52,975 bases of DNA from positions 1 to 52,975 of the forward strand of contig CAKRRG010000012.1 of NCBI GenBank assembly GCA_934394545.1, in the 5' to 3' direction. The translations under genes were made by a program, and so were the position numbers. A model generated the notes under the pieces. That model searched no databases, was not told where the DNA came from, and saw only the letters and a list, made by a program, of their open reading frames with translations. This DNA comes from an uncultured Blautia sp. (GTDB taxonomy: Bacteria; Bacillota; Clostridia; Lachnospirales; Lachnospiraceae). Positions 44,604 to 52,975 of this stretch are shown piece after piece (the first letter of the stretch is position 1; the number at the start of each line of letters is the position of its first letter).

Positions 44604-45584
44604 ATGAATAAGAAAAAGAAAAAAATGATTGATTATGGAAGGTATGGTTACTTTTTTATCGCACCGTTTTTTATTACCTATCTGGTATTCCAGTTATGGC
44701 CGCTTCTCAATACCTTCTATTATAGTACTTTATCCTATTACAAACGTAACGGCCGGGAATTTATGGAATTTGCAGGCTTTCAGAATTTCCTCAATATTCT
44801 GGGCATGACAGCAGGAGAAAGAGGCTATGTTCTTAGTTATCTGAAAAATACACTGGTCATGTGGGGCTGTAACTTCGTTCCGCAGATTCTGGTATCCCTT
44901 CTTCTGGCTGTCTGGCTGACAGATGAGAAAGTTAAGGTAAAAGGAACGGGAGCCATGAAGGTTATTGTTTATCTTCCAAGCGTTATCACAGCAGCCTCTG
45001 TTTCTGTATTGTTCAAATCGCTGTTTTCTCAGTATGGTCCGATTACCCAGACATTAAAGGACTGGGGTGTTCTGAGCAGTAATTTTGATTTTATGTCCAG
45101 TGTGGCAGGAAGCCGTGGACTGATTTCTACAATTTTGTGGTGGATGTGGTTTGGCAACACAACTCTGCTTCTGATCTCAGGTGTTCTTGGCATTGATCCG
45201 GGACTATTTGAGGCGGCAGATATTGATGGTGCAACCGGATGGAAAAAATTCCGATACATAACCTTACCCCTTTTGAAACCGATCATGCTGTATACATTGG
45301 TTACTTCCGCGATCGGAGGTCTTCAGATGTATGATATTCCGGCCTTGTTCAATGTTCCGGAGACTGGACTTGTAGGACTTCCGGATGATAAGACCACCAC
45401 TATGGCCATGTACATTATGCGTCTGTATAACAGCGATGTTGGAAAAGCAGCAGCCGTTTCTGTAGTATTGTTTGTGATCACACTGGTTGTCAGCCTGATC
45501 CTTTTTGGGACTATGAGCGACAGTGAAGACAGACGAATGAAGAAAGAGCAGAAACAGCGTAGAAAGGCAGGTGGAAGATCATGA
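44604..45584 (+). CDS. Sugar ABC transporter permease (MalF/UgpA-type)
   Basis: A 326-residue inner-membrane permease with six predicted helices. The EAA loop that contacts the ATPase is FEAADIDGATGWKKFRYITL (its core EAADIDGA and FRYITLPLL). It has a basic N-terminus and a basic C-terminal tail. ACAGGAGG lies upstream of the ATG. It overlaps the next permease by 4 nt (ATGA). Confidence 0.92.
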   Translation: MNKKKKKMIDYGRYGYFFIAPFFITYLVFQLWPLLNTFYYSTLSYYKRNGREFMEFAGFQNFLNILGMTAGERGYVLSYLKNTLVMWGCNFVPQILVSLLLAVWLTDEKVKVKGTGAMKVIVYLPSVITAASVSVLFKSLFSQYGPITQTLKDWGVLSSNFDFMSSVAGSRGLISTILWWMWFGNTTLLLISGVLGIDPGLFEAADIDGATGWKKFRYITLPLLKPIMLYTLVTSAIGGLQMYDIPALFNVPETGLVGLPDDKTTTMAMYIMRLYNSDVGKAAAVSVVLFVITLVVSLILFGTMSDSEDRRMKKEQKQRRKAGGRS

Positions 45585-46453
45585 GTAAAACTGCAATACA
45601 AGACAGCTATAGCAAAAATTTGCTGCATCAGAAAATCTTCCGTATGGTTATCTGCGTTTTGTTCTGTATCATTGCACTGTTACCATTTGTACTTCTGGTT
45701 ATGAATGCTACAAGAGATTCTGAGTCTATTAAGGCCGGTGTTTCTCTGATTCCATCCACACACTTGATTGAGAACTGGAAAAATCTGATGGTGAAACAGA
45801 ATGGTATGCAGATCACTTTGCAGAAGGCCATTAGAAACTCTGCAGCCATTACCATTCCTGGAACCTTTTTGTCAGTTTATTTTTCATCTCTGACAGCATA
45901 TGGCATCCATGTCTATGATTTCAAATTCAAAAAATTTGCATGGGCATTTATTATGGCGGTTATGATGGTGCCAAGTCAGATTTCCATTATTGGTTTCTAT
46001 CGTTTCATGCTGGATCTGAAGCTGATCGATACTTATATTCCGCTGATCATTCCAACAATTGCAACGCCAACCGTTGTTTTCTTTATGAAACAGTATATGG
46101 AGAGTACACTTTCCATGGAGATGATCGAGGCAGCCAGAATCGATGGCTCTAAAGAGTGGCATACCTTTAATAGGATTATTCTGCCGATCATGAAACCGGC
46201 AGTTGCCACACAGGCAATTTTCCAGTTTATTGCACAGTGGAACAACCTGTTTACCCCTACTATTTTGCTGACAACAGATTCTAAGAAAACACTTCCTATG
46301 TTTGTACAGCTTCTAAGCTCAAACCAGTTCCGTACAGATTATGGTGTGGTTTATGTAGGACTGTTTGTTACCATTATCCCATTGGTTGTTGTATACCTGG
46401 TACTTTCCAAATATATTGTTGCAGGTGTTGCACTTGGCGGTGTGAAGGGATGA
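45581..46453 (+). CDS. Sugar ABC transporter permease (MalG/UgpE-type)
   Basis: A 290-residue permease with six helices, forming a heterodimer with the preceding product. The EAA loop is MIEAARIDGSKEWHTFNRII, followed by LPIMKPAVATQAIFQF. The operon ends here without an ATPase gene, as is common for this importer class, which shares a MsmK-type ATPase encoded elsewhere. Confidence 0.92.
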   Translation: MSKTAIQDSYSKNLLHQKIFRMVICVLFCIIALLPFVLLVMNATRDSESIKAGVSLIPSTHLIENWKNLMVKQNGMQITLQKAIRNSAAITIPGTFLSVYFSSLTAYGIHVYDFKFKKFAWAFIMAVMMVPSQISIIGFYRFMLDLKLIDTYIPLIIPTIATPTVVFFMKQYMESTLSMEMIEAARIDGSKEWHTFNRIILPIMKPAVATQAIFQFIAQWNNLFTPTILLTTDSKKTLPMFVQLLSSNQFRTDYGVVYVGLFVTIIPLVVVYLVLSKYIVAGVALGGVKG

Positions 46454-46472
46454 TAGAAGAATGAAAGGATGG

Positions 46473-46499
46473 CCGGAGGAGAAATCTTCCGGTTATTTT
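46473..46499 (+). terminator. Terminator of the sugar ABC operon
   Basis: CCGGAGGA (46473-46480) pairs with TCTTCCGG (46485-46492) around a GAAA tetraloop, followed by a T-tract. Confidence 0.88.
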
Positions 46500-46588
46500 T
46501 TGCGTAATTTCAGTATTTTCAGGTGGCAAATGGAAAATTATATGTTATACTGATTTGGCGATAAAAATTGGGAAAGGTTTTATTTTTT

Positions 46589-47227
46589 ATGGGTTATCAG
46601 GAAACAATCACATTTATTTTGGAAATGATCGGAACGATCGCATTTGCTGCGTCAGGTGCGTTGGTAGGGTCCGAGCAGAAGATGGACATTTTCGGAGTTT
46701 CGGTGCTGGGCGTGATTACTGCAGTTGGTGGCGGTATGATACGTGACGTAACTCTTGGAATCATTCCACCGGGAGTGTTTCAGAAGCCGGTTTATGCAGC
46801 TGTAGCAGTGTTTACCTCAGTTCTGGTGTTTTTCCTTCTCTATTTTAAAAGAGAATTTCTGGAAGGAAATGTTGCGTATGATAAAGTGATGCTTCTCATG
46901 GACTCTGTTGGGCTTGGAATTTTTACGGTAGTCGGTGTGAATACCGGAATCCGTCAGGGATTTGCAGATAACACCTTCCTGCTGGTATTTGTAGGGACCA
47001 TTACAGGTGTTGGAGGCGGACTGCTTCGTGACATGATGGCAGAGGTGCCGCCTTATATTTTTGTAAAGCATATTTATGCATGTGCGTCCATTGTGGGAGC
47101 AATTGTGTGTGTATACACGTACCGTCTGTTTGGCGTAATAGCGTCCTTGATTTTTGGATCTTTGACGGTGATCCTGATGCGGTATCTGGCAGCTCATTAC
47201 AGATGGAATCTGCCGAAGCTGAAATAG
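46589..47227 (+). CDS. Trimeric intracellular cation channel (TRIC)/UPF0126 family membrane protein
   Basis: A 212-residue membrane protein with about seven helices. The two inverted halves of the family are visible through GVITAVGGGMIRDVTLG and GTITGVGGGLLRDMMAE, both Gly-rich bends followed by RD. Prokaryotic TRIC proteins conduct monovalent cations; related YicG proteins are sometimes proposed to carry glycine. The start is ATG 46589, with AAAGG 11 nt upstream; a TTG at 46568 has no ribosome site. TATACT at 46546-46551 is a possible -10 box. The second ABC-F gene follows 20 nt later. Confidence 0.85.
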   Translation: MGYQETITFILEMIGTIAFAASGALVGSEQKMDIFGVSVLGVITAVGGGMIRDVTLGIIPPGVFQKPVYAAVAVFTSVLVFFLLYFKREFLEGNVAYDKVMLLMDSVGLGIFTVVGVNTGIRQGFADNTFLLVFVGTITGVGGGLLRDMMAEVPPYIFVKHIYACASIVGAIVCVYTYRLFGVIASLIFGSLTVILMRYLAAHYRWNLPKLK

Positions 47228-47247
47228 GAATAAGAAAAGGAGTACTT

Positions 47248-48993
47248 ATGATTAAAGCAGAAAATTTGTCCTACTCTTTTCCACATAAAGAGTTATATAA
47301 TAAAGTTTCTTTTACCCTGGAGGATGATGTGCACTGTGCTTTTATTGGTACTAACGGCACTGGTAAAAGTACCCTGGTGAATATGATCCTTCATCCTGAG
47401 GATTATTTATATGATGGGAAGCTGATGATAGATGTGCCTGGCAGAATCGGGTATGTCAGCCAGTTTTATACAATGGATAAGGAGAAGGAGCTTACCGTAT
47501 TTGATTATATCAGTGAAGAGTTTGTGAGACTTCAGAATAGGATCAACAAGATCTGTGAAGATATGGCAGCGACCGATCAGCTGGAGGAGCTGATGGAAGA
47601 GTATCAGCAGACCCTGGATGAGTTTCATGCCATTGATGGGGATTTCTATGAAAGCAATATCCGCAAGCAGCTGAAGCTGGCTGGGCTGGCTGGATACGAG
47701 AATCAGTCTCTTACCAGTTTAAGCGGAGGTGAGTTTAAGCTGGTGCAGGCAATCCGTGAAATGATGATCAGTCCGAAATTTATTATCATGGATGAACCAG
47801 ATGTTTTCCTGGATTTTCAGCATCTGAATGCACTTCGGAATCTGATCAATTCTCATAAGGGCACCCTGCTTGTAATTACGCACAACCGTTATCTTCTGAA
47901 CCATTGCTTTAATAAAATCCTTCATCTGGAGAATACAGAGATACAGGAATTTGACGGCAATTACGTGGATTATAATTTTGCACTTCTTCAGATGAAAATA
48001 GAGCAGCAGGAGCTGGCGGCAGCAGACATGGAGGAAATTGAGCGAAATCGTAAGATTGTGGAACGTCTGCGGAACAGTGCCACGGCTATTGACAGTGCTA
48101 CGAGGGGAAGATGCCTTCATGCAAGGGTTTCTCTGCTGGAGCGTCTGGAGGCAAGAAAGACGAAATCACCATTTGTAGACATTAAGCAGCCAGAGATTCA
48201 CCTTCCTGCAGAGGAAGCTTTGAAGGAAGAGACAGTGCTTACAGTAGATGACTACAATGTGGCTTTTGACCGTGAGATCATGGAGCATGTTTCCTTTACC
48301 CTTCAGGCAGGGGAGAAGGTGGCCATTGTAGGCCCGAATGGTACCGGCAAGACAACTCTCCTCCGGGATATCATCAAGGGTGAGAATCCGGCGATCAGCC
48401 TTGGGGAAAATGTAAAAATGGCATATCTTTCCCAGATGCATGGGGAAGTATTTGATGAGAAAGAGACGGTTCTAAAGAACTTTGAGAATGCAGGCTTTGA
48501 TACAGATGCACAGGTGATCGATTATCTGAAAACATATGGATTTGAGGAAGAACTGATCTACAGTCCTGTGGGAGAGTTGTCAGGTGGAGAGAAGAATCTT
48601 CTCCAGCTGGCGAGGATTTCCAGAACAGAAGCGAACCTTCTTCTTCTGGATGAGCCAACCAGCCATCTGGATACGTATTCTCAATTGGCATTGGAGCAGG
48701 CCTTGGAAGTGTATCCTGGAACTGTGCTGATGGTTTCCCATGATTTTTATACGGTGGCAAATTGTATGGATTATGTGCTTCTTACAGAAGACAAAGGACT
48801 TCGAAAAGTGAGCATGCGAAAATTCCGTAAAATGATTTATGCCGATCATTTTGATAAGGATTATCTGGAATACGAACAGCAGAAAAAAGAAATGGAGAAC
48901 CGGATCGCATTTGCCCTTCAGTCGGGTAAGTATGAAGAAGCGAAAAAGATTTCACAGAATCTGGAGACACTATTACAGAAATACAATTCATAA
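47248..48993 (+). CDS. ABC-F family ATPase, divergent first domain
   Basis: A 581-residue twin-ABC ATPase of the ABC-F class, presumably acting on the ribosome. NBD1 has Walker A GTNGTGKST, signature LSGGEFKLV and an unusual Walker B/D-loop DEPDVFLD in place of DEPTNHLD. NBD2 is canonical: GPNGTGKTT, LSGGEKNLL, DEPTSHLD. The linker with the tRNA-interaction region is about 245-310 (RNSATAIDSATRGRCLHARV). The start ATG 47248 follows AAAAGGAGT; the longer frame overlaps the TRIC gene. Antibiotic protection or translation-factor roles are both possible. Confidence 0.88.
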   Translation: MIKAENLSYSFPHKELYNKVSFTLEDDVHCAFIGTNGTGKSTLVNMILHPEDYLYDGKLMIDVPGRIGYVSQFYTMDKEKELTVFDYISEEFVRLQNRINKICEDMAATDQLEELMEEYQQTLDEFHAIDGDFYESNIRKQLKLAGLAGYENQSLTSLSGGEFKLVQAIREMMISPKFIIMDEPDVFLDFQHLNALRNLINSHKGTLLVITHNRYLLNHCFNKILHLENTEIQEFDGNYVDYNFALLQMKIEQQELAAADMEEIERNRKIVERLRNSATAIDSATRGRCLHARVSLLERLEARKTKSPFVDIKQPEIHLPAEEALKEETVLTVDDYNVAFDREIMEHVSFTLQAGEKVAIVGPNGTGKTTLLRDIIKGENPAISLGENVKMAYLSQMHGEVFDEKETVLKNFENAGFDTDAQVIDYLKTYGFEEELIYSPVGELSGGEKNLLQLARISRTEANLLLLDEPTSHLDTYSQLALEQALEVYPGTVLMVSHDFYTVANCMDYVLLTEDKGLRKVSMRKFRKMIYADHFDKDYLEYEQQKKEMENRIAFALQSGKYEEAKKISQNLETLLQKYNS

Positions 48994-49003
48994 CGAGTAT
49001 GAA

Positions 49004-49039
49004 AAAACAGCTCCCGGATTTTTTTCCGGGAGCTGTTTT
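49004..49039. terminator. Bidirectional terminator between ABC-F and amt
   Basis: A 14-bp perfect stem AAAACAGCTCCCGG/CCGGGAGCTGTTTT (49004-49017 with 49026-49039). Confidence 0.92.
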
Positions 49040-49084
49040 CAAGATAAGGGAAACAAAAATGTAGTAAGATGTCAATCTTTCAAA

Positions 49085-50812
49085 TTACTCTTCATGAGTA
49101 TCCTGTAATGCCAGGTAACCTTCCTCGCCGGTTCTGATTTTGACAACGTTTTCGATATCATATACGAAAACTTTTCCATCACCGATCTGACCGGTATGAA
49201 GAACTTTCTTAGCTGTTTCGATAACCTTCTGTACCGGAACGAGGCTGACAACAATTTCAATTTTAACCTTTGGAAGAAGGTTCATATCCATCTCAACACC
49301 ACGGTAATAAGCAGGAGCACCTTTTTGTACACCACATCCAAGTACATTTGTGATCGTAATACCGGTTACTCCGATTTCATTCATGGCCTGCATGAATTCC
49401 TCAAGCTTGTTCTGGCGGGTAATGATCACAACCTTTGTAAGCTTGTGAACGCCTTCTGCCGGAATTTCAGGAACAAATTCTGCAGGAGCGGATGGTCTCT
49501 TAACAGCTGTATATCCTTTGGAGGTTCCCATTGGAGTAGGTACAGAACTAATTGCATCATGAATGGTAAATCCATCGTAAGCACTTGCAAGTCCGTGTTC
49601 CTTCACATCAAGACCCTGAATCTCCTCTTCAGCAGATACCCGAAGCCCCATTGTGTGTTTGATGATCTGGAAAATAATGGTCATGGTTACTGCAACCCAG
49701 GCAATGGTAATGATCATTCCAAGAAGCTGTACGCCGAATCCGTGGAAACCACCGCCTACAAGAAGACCCTTCCATTCGGTACCTGCGCCATCAGAGAAAA
49801 GACCAACCGCAAGAGTACCAAATGCACCGTTCAGACCGTGTACACCAACGGCACCTACAGGATCGTCGATCTTAAGTGTTTTGTCAATAAATTCAATACC
49901 AAATACAACGATGAAGCCAGCTAAAATACCAATGATAGCAGCGGATGTTGGGGATACGGTATCGCATCCGGCTGTAATTGCCACAAGACCTGCAAGAGAT
50001 CCGTTCAGAGACATAGATACATCTGGTTTTTTGTAGCGGACCCAGGTGATCAGCATAACGGTTACCGTTGCCACAGCTGCTGCAAGGTTGGTAGTAACAA
50101 AAATCTTTCCTGCACTTACGATTGCGTCACCTTCCATAGAAACTGTGGAAGCACCATTGAAACCAAACCAGCAGAACCAGAGAATAAATACGCCAAGGGC
50201 ACCAACGGTCAGGTTATGGCCCGGAATTGCTTTTGACTTACCGTCTTTGGAATATTTTCCGATACGAGGTCCAAGAATGATGGCACCGATAAAGGCTGCA
50301 ACACCACCTACCATATGTACGGCACAGGAGCCTGCGAAATCGTGGAAGCCCATCTGGCTGATAAAGCCGCCGCCCCAGATCCAGTGACCGGAGATGGGAT
50401 ATACGATCAGACTGATCAAAAGACTGTATACACAGTAAGCGGAAAATTTAGTTCTTTCTGCCATGGCACCGGAAACAATCGTAGCAGAGGTAGCACAGAA
50501 AACTGTCTGGAAAATCAGGAATGCCCAGAATGGAACGCCATCGGGAAGCATTGCGCTTCCGTAGTTAGCTTCTGAAGCAAGTCCTCCGATTTTTCCGAAG
50601 AAGCCGTTTCCTGCTCCAAACATAATGCCGAAGCCTACCAGCCAGAAGGCCGGAGTACCGATACAGAAATCCATCAGGTTTTTCATGATAATATTACCTG
50701 CGTTTTTTGCTCTGGTGAAACCTGTTTCAACCATTGCGAATCCGGCCTGCATAAAGAAGACCAGCGCGGCACCTACAAGTACCCAAATTGTGTTTACTGC
50801 TGAATAAGTCAT
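49085..50812 (-). CDS. Ammonium transporter with fused C-terminal PII domain
   Basis: A 575-residue fusion. Residues 1 to about 400 are an Amt/MEP ammonium channel with eleven helices ([20 protein letters not shown], of which [13 protein letters not shown] is diagnostic; [35 protein letters not shown]). A cytosolic linker follows, then a GlnB/GlnK-type PII domain (about 455-575) with the T-loop [13 protein letters not shown] and the B-loop [17 protein letters not shown] proteins normally block Amt by inserting the T-loop. Here regulator and channel are one chain. The start is 50812, with GGAGG 8 nt upstream. It follows the GSIII gene on the same strand. Confidence 0.93.
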   Translation of the reverse strand: MTYSAVNTIWVLVGAALVFFMQAGFAMVETGFTRAKNAGNIIMKNLMDFCIGTPAFWLVGFGIMFGAGNGFFGKIGGLASEANYGSAMLPDGVPFWAFLIFQTVFCATSATIVSGAMAERTKFSAYCVYSLLISLIVYPISGHWIWGGGFISQMGFHDFAGSCAVHMVGGVAAFIGAIILGPRIGKYSKDGKSKAIPGHNLTVGALGVFILWFCWFGFNGASTVSMEGDAIVSAGKIFVTTNLAAAVATVTVMLITWVRYKKPDVSMSLNGSLAGLVAITAGCDTVSPTSAAIIGILAGFIVVFGIEFIDKTLKIDDPVGAVGVHGLNGAFGTLAVGLFSDGAGTEWKGLLVGGGFHGFGVQLLGMIITIAWVAVTMTIIFQIIKHTMGLRVSAEEEIQGLDVKEHGLASAYDGFTIHDAISSVPTPMGTSKGYTAVKRPSAPAEFVPEIPAEGVHKLTKVVIITRQNKLEEFMQAMNEIGVTGITITNVLGCGVQKGAPAYYRGVEMDMNLLPKVKIEIVVSLVPVQKVIETAKKVLHTGQIGDGKVFVYDIENVVKIRTGEEGYLALQDTHEE

Positions 50813-50835
50813 AGTGATTTCCTCCCTCATTTCCC

Positions 50836-50858
50836 GTTTTTCGAAAATTACGAAAAAC
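50836..50858 (-). other. Hairpin next to the amt ribosome-binding site
   Basis: GTTTTTCG (50836-50843) pairs with CGAAAAAC (50851-50858) around a 7-nt loop, just upstream of the GGGAGG. It could influence translation initiation. Confidence 0.4.
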
Positions 50859-50874
50859 TATTTTGTAAATATGA

Positions 50875-50915
50875 AAAGGCGCAAAAGAAACGTATTTGTT
50901 TCTTTTCGCGCCTTT
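50875..50915 (-). terminator. Terminator-like hairpin in the amt leader
   Basis: AAAGGCGC plus AAAAGAAAC (50875-50891) pairs with GTTTCTTTT and GCGCCTTT (50898-50915), with one bulged base, and ends in CUUUU on the minus strand. It lies about 60 nt before the amt start and could attenuate amt transcription. Confidence 0.65.
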
Positions 50916-50950
50916 ACGAACATAATAGAAATAAAACAATATATGTAAAA

Positions 50951-51036
50951 ACAGGGGATATCCATATCGTGTGATTAATGGATGAGGAAATCGATAATGA
51001 ATTATGAAGTAGAGTTTCATAATAGATATCCCCTGT
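50951..51036 (-). terminator. Long-loop inverted repeat after the GSIII gene
   Basis: A 12-bp perfect stem ACAGGGGATATC/GATATCCCCTGT (50951-50962 with 51025-51036) encloses 62 nt that contain a second hairpin ATTATGAA/TTCATAAT. On the minus strand five U follow. It probably ends the GSIII message; the large loop is unusual. Confidence 0.65.
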
Positions 51037-51058
51037 GATTACCAGTACAAAAAATCAA

Positions 51059-52975
51059 TCAGATGTAGAAGAGGAGCTTTCCATATGTAGGATATGGAAG
51101 CAGGTCATCCGGAATCAGTGTTTCTGCTTCGTCTGCTGATTTTCTTAATTCCTCCATATCTTCAAGAACCAGAGACTGATAAAGCTTTGCATTTTCCAGA
51201 ACATCTTCGGTTGCTTTCGCTTTCGCTGTATCTGCTTTTAACTTTTCAAGTCCCTTTGTCATAGCATCCTGAAGAGTGGAAAGCTTTGTGATCAGAGCGG
51301 TTTCACTTTCACAGGAAAGACCGGGAACAACGGAAACCTTCAGGCTTGCTGTACTTGCAACTTCTTCAATATAAGACATAACAGATGGAAGAAAATCCTT
51401 CTGAACCATTTCTGCCATTGTGTTGGACTCAATATTGATGGTCTTAGAGTAGTTCTCAAGCCAGATTTCATAACGGGAATGAAGCTCCTGGCTGGTAAAA
51501 ATACTGTGCTTTGTGAACAGGTCAATATTCTTCTGTGCAATCCACATTGGAAGGGCATCAGGAGTAGATTTCAGATTGTAAAGTCCTCGTTTTTCGGCTT
51601 CTTCAATCCACTCATCTGTATAGCCATTGCCGTTGAAAATAACACGTTTATGCTTTTTGATGGCTCTCTTGATCAGTTCATGGACTGCATGCTCCATATC
51701 CTCAGGAGCAACCCCATCCAGCTCTTTTGCAAACTGATCCAGTGCTTCCGCAACAGCTGTGTTTAAAACAATATTCGGGTTCGCAACAGAAGCGGCAGAA
51801 CCAAGCATACGGAATTCAAATTTATTTCCTGTAAATGCAAATGGTGAAGTACGGTTTCTGTCTGTATTATCTTTTACAAAGTGCGGCAGAACGGTTGCAC
51901 CGATATCCATCTGTACGGCACCATGAGAAGTAAAGTAGGTATCATTTTCAATAGATTTCAGAACTTCTGTCAGCTCATCGCCAAGGAAAATGGATACAAC
52001 TGCAGGCGGTGCTTCGTTTGCGCCAAGTCGGTGATCGTTTCCGGCACTTGCAACGGAAATACGAAGAAGATCCGCATATTCGTCAACTGCCTTAATAACT
52101 GACATAAGGAATACCAGGAACTGAATATTATCAGCCGGAGTTTTTCCAGGATCCAGAAGGTTGACACCGTCATCTGTGATCATAGACCAGTTGTTGTGCT
52201 TACCACTTCCGTTGATTCCTTCAAATGGTTTCTCGTGAAGAAGGCATACAAGATCATGCTTGTCAGCAACCTTTTTCATAATTTCCATAGTTAACTGATT
52301 GTGGTCAACGGCAACGTTTGTTGTATCAAATACAGGAGCCAGCTCATGCTGTGCAGGAGCAACCTCATTATGTTTTGTTTTTGCAGGAATGCCGAGCTTC
52401 CAGAGCTCAACATCAAGATCGTGCATGTAAGCAGCAACCTTTGGTTTCAGAGTTCCGAAATAGTGGTCTTCCATTTCCTGACCCTTAGGAGCAGGAGCAC
52501 CAAGTAAGGTACGTCCGCAGAATACAAGGTCTTTTCTTTCTTTATAAAGCTCCTTTGGAATGAGGAAGTATTCCTGCTCAGGTCCTACGGTAGTAGAAAC
52601 GTGTCTGGCATCTTTCTTTCCAAGAACGTGAAGCATGTTTACCGCTGCTTTATTTAAGGTATCCATGGAGCGAAGAAGAGGAGTCTTTTTATCAAGAGCC
52701 TCGCCGCTGTAAGAACAGAAAGCAGTTGGAATATAAAGGGTTCCATCTTTGATAAATGCAGGTGAGGTTGGATCCCATGCTGTATAGCCTCTGGCTTCGA
52801 AGGTAGCACGAAGACCGCCAGACGGAAAACTGGATGCATCAGGCTCACCCTTTACAAGCTCTTTTCCGGAAAAATCCATGATCACCTGTCCGTCACCTGT
52901 AGGAGAAATGAAGCTGTCATGTTTCTCGGCAGTTACATTTGTCATAGGCTGGAACCAATGTGTATAATGGGTAGC
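51059..52975 (-). CDS. glnN: Glutamine synthetase type III (5' end outside the window)
   Basis: A 638-residue part of a GSIII enzyme (about 700 residues complete), making glutamine from glutamate, ammonium and ATP. The frame stays open to the window edge, and its first codons read [20 protein letters not shown], the GSIII hallmark; ATG 52945 is therefore internal. Catalytic segments follow: [30 protein letters not shown] and [12 protein letters not shown]. The C-terminal helical region with [11 protein letters not shown] is specific to GSIII. Its promoter is off the window. Amt-PII lies downstream on the same strand, giving a compact ammonium uptake and assimilation unit. Confidence 0.95.
   Translation of the reverse strand, partial: ATHYTHWFQPMTNVTAEKHDSFISPTGDGQVIMDFSGKELVKGEPDASSFPSGGLRATFEARGYTAWDPTSPAFIKDGTLYIPTAFCSYSGEALDKKTPLLRSMDTLNKAAVNMLHVLGKKDARHVSTTVGPEQEYFLIPKELYKERKDLVFCGRTLLGAPAPKGQEMEDHYFGTLKPKVAAYMHDLDVELWKLGIPAKTKHNEVAPAQHELAPVFDTTNVAVDHNQLTMEIMKKVADKHDLVCLLHEKPFEGINGSGKHNNWSMITDDGVNLLDPGKTPADNIQFLVFLMSVIKAVDEYADLLRISVASAGNDHRLGANEAPPAVVSIFLGDELTEVLKSIENDTYFTSHGAVQMDIGATVLPHFVKDNTDRNRTSPFAFTGNKFEFRMLGSAASVANPNIVLNTAVAEALDQFAKELDGVAPEDMEHAVHELIKRAIKKHKRVIFNGNGYTDEWIEEAEKRGLYNLKSTPDALPMWIAQKNIDLFTKHSIFTSQELHSRYEIWLENYSKTINIESNTMAEMVQKDFLPSVMSYIEEVASTASLKVSVVPGLSCESETALITKLSTLQDAMTKGLEKLKADTAKAKATEDVLENAKLYQSLVLEDMEELRKSADEAETLIPDDLLPYPTYGKLLFYI

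Noticed and set aside
50836..51058. A glutamine riboswitch or ANTAR target in the GSIII-amt gap
   Set aside because: The conserved glutamine riboswitch core is not present, and the hairpin loops are not hexaloops with A1/G4.

Overview
The window looks like chromosomal core sequence from an anaerobic gut Firmicute, most likely a Lachnospiraceae (Blautia/Dorea/Ruminococcus-like). This is inferred from clostridial Shine-Dalgarno sequences, TTG/GTG starts, a T-box, Pta-AckA acetate fermentation, a GSIII glutamine synthetase (cut by the right edge), a cellobiose phosphorylase (GH94) and the gene order tmcAL / pta-ackA-yceD-rpmF. I saw no phage, IS, integrase or CRISPR signal. 43 protein or RNA genes are called; 2 of the 43 proteins or RNAs are special: one tRNA-Leu(CAA) and one protein gene truncated by the window edge.

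Layout. 1-9.2 kb is housekeeping: lactonase, aroC, corA, a catalytically dead rhomboid with a zinc ribbon, pyk, lysA, tRNA-Leu and ftsH. 9.4-15.6 kb holds an orphan zinc-finger anti-sigma-like protein, polA, coaE, a WalJ/YycJ-type metallo-hydrolase, and the conserved uncharacterised ACT/UPF0210 pair behind a structured leader. 15.6-18.9 kb is a tryptophan-responsive T-box (specifier UGG) driving a TrpXYZ-type ABC importer whose proteins almost lack tryptophan. 19.0-23.5 kb has tmcAL divergent from pta-ackA, then yceD-rpmF. 23.7-30.1 kb holds an esterase and the most novel-looking locus: a duplicated-module exported protein translationally coupled to a 7TM sensor kinase of the GHKL type, a LytTR response regulator that runs into the kinase tail to tail, and a small acidic exported protein divergent from the regulator. 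30.2-39.1 kb has a GH2 glycosidase, MATE-ABC-F-selA, a duplicated rhamnose-mutarotase-like protein and a second MATE. 39.2-46.5 kb is a cellobiose-type module: GH94 phosphorylase divergent from lacI-family regulator, binding protein and two permeases, without an ATPase. 46.6-49.0 kb has a TRIC-type membrane protein and a second ABC-F. 49.1 kb to the end is nitrogen assimilation: GSIII followed by an ammonium transporter fused to a PII domain.

How it works together. The carbon genes fit disaccharide uptake and phosphorolysis, glycolysis (pyk) and ATP formation through acetate (pta-ackA). TmcAL, which consumes acetate and ATP to modify elongator tRNA-Met, shares overlapping divergent promoters with pta. 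The nitrogen genes fit ammonium capture by Amt-PII and GSIII. Many start codons given here differ from the longest reading frame; they were moved to the position supported by a Shine-Dalgarno sequence or by a promoter lying inside the longer frame.
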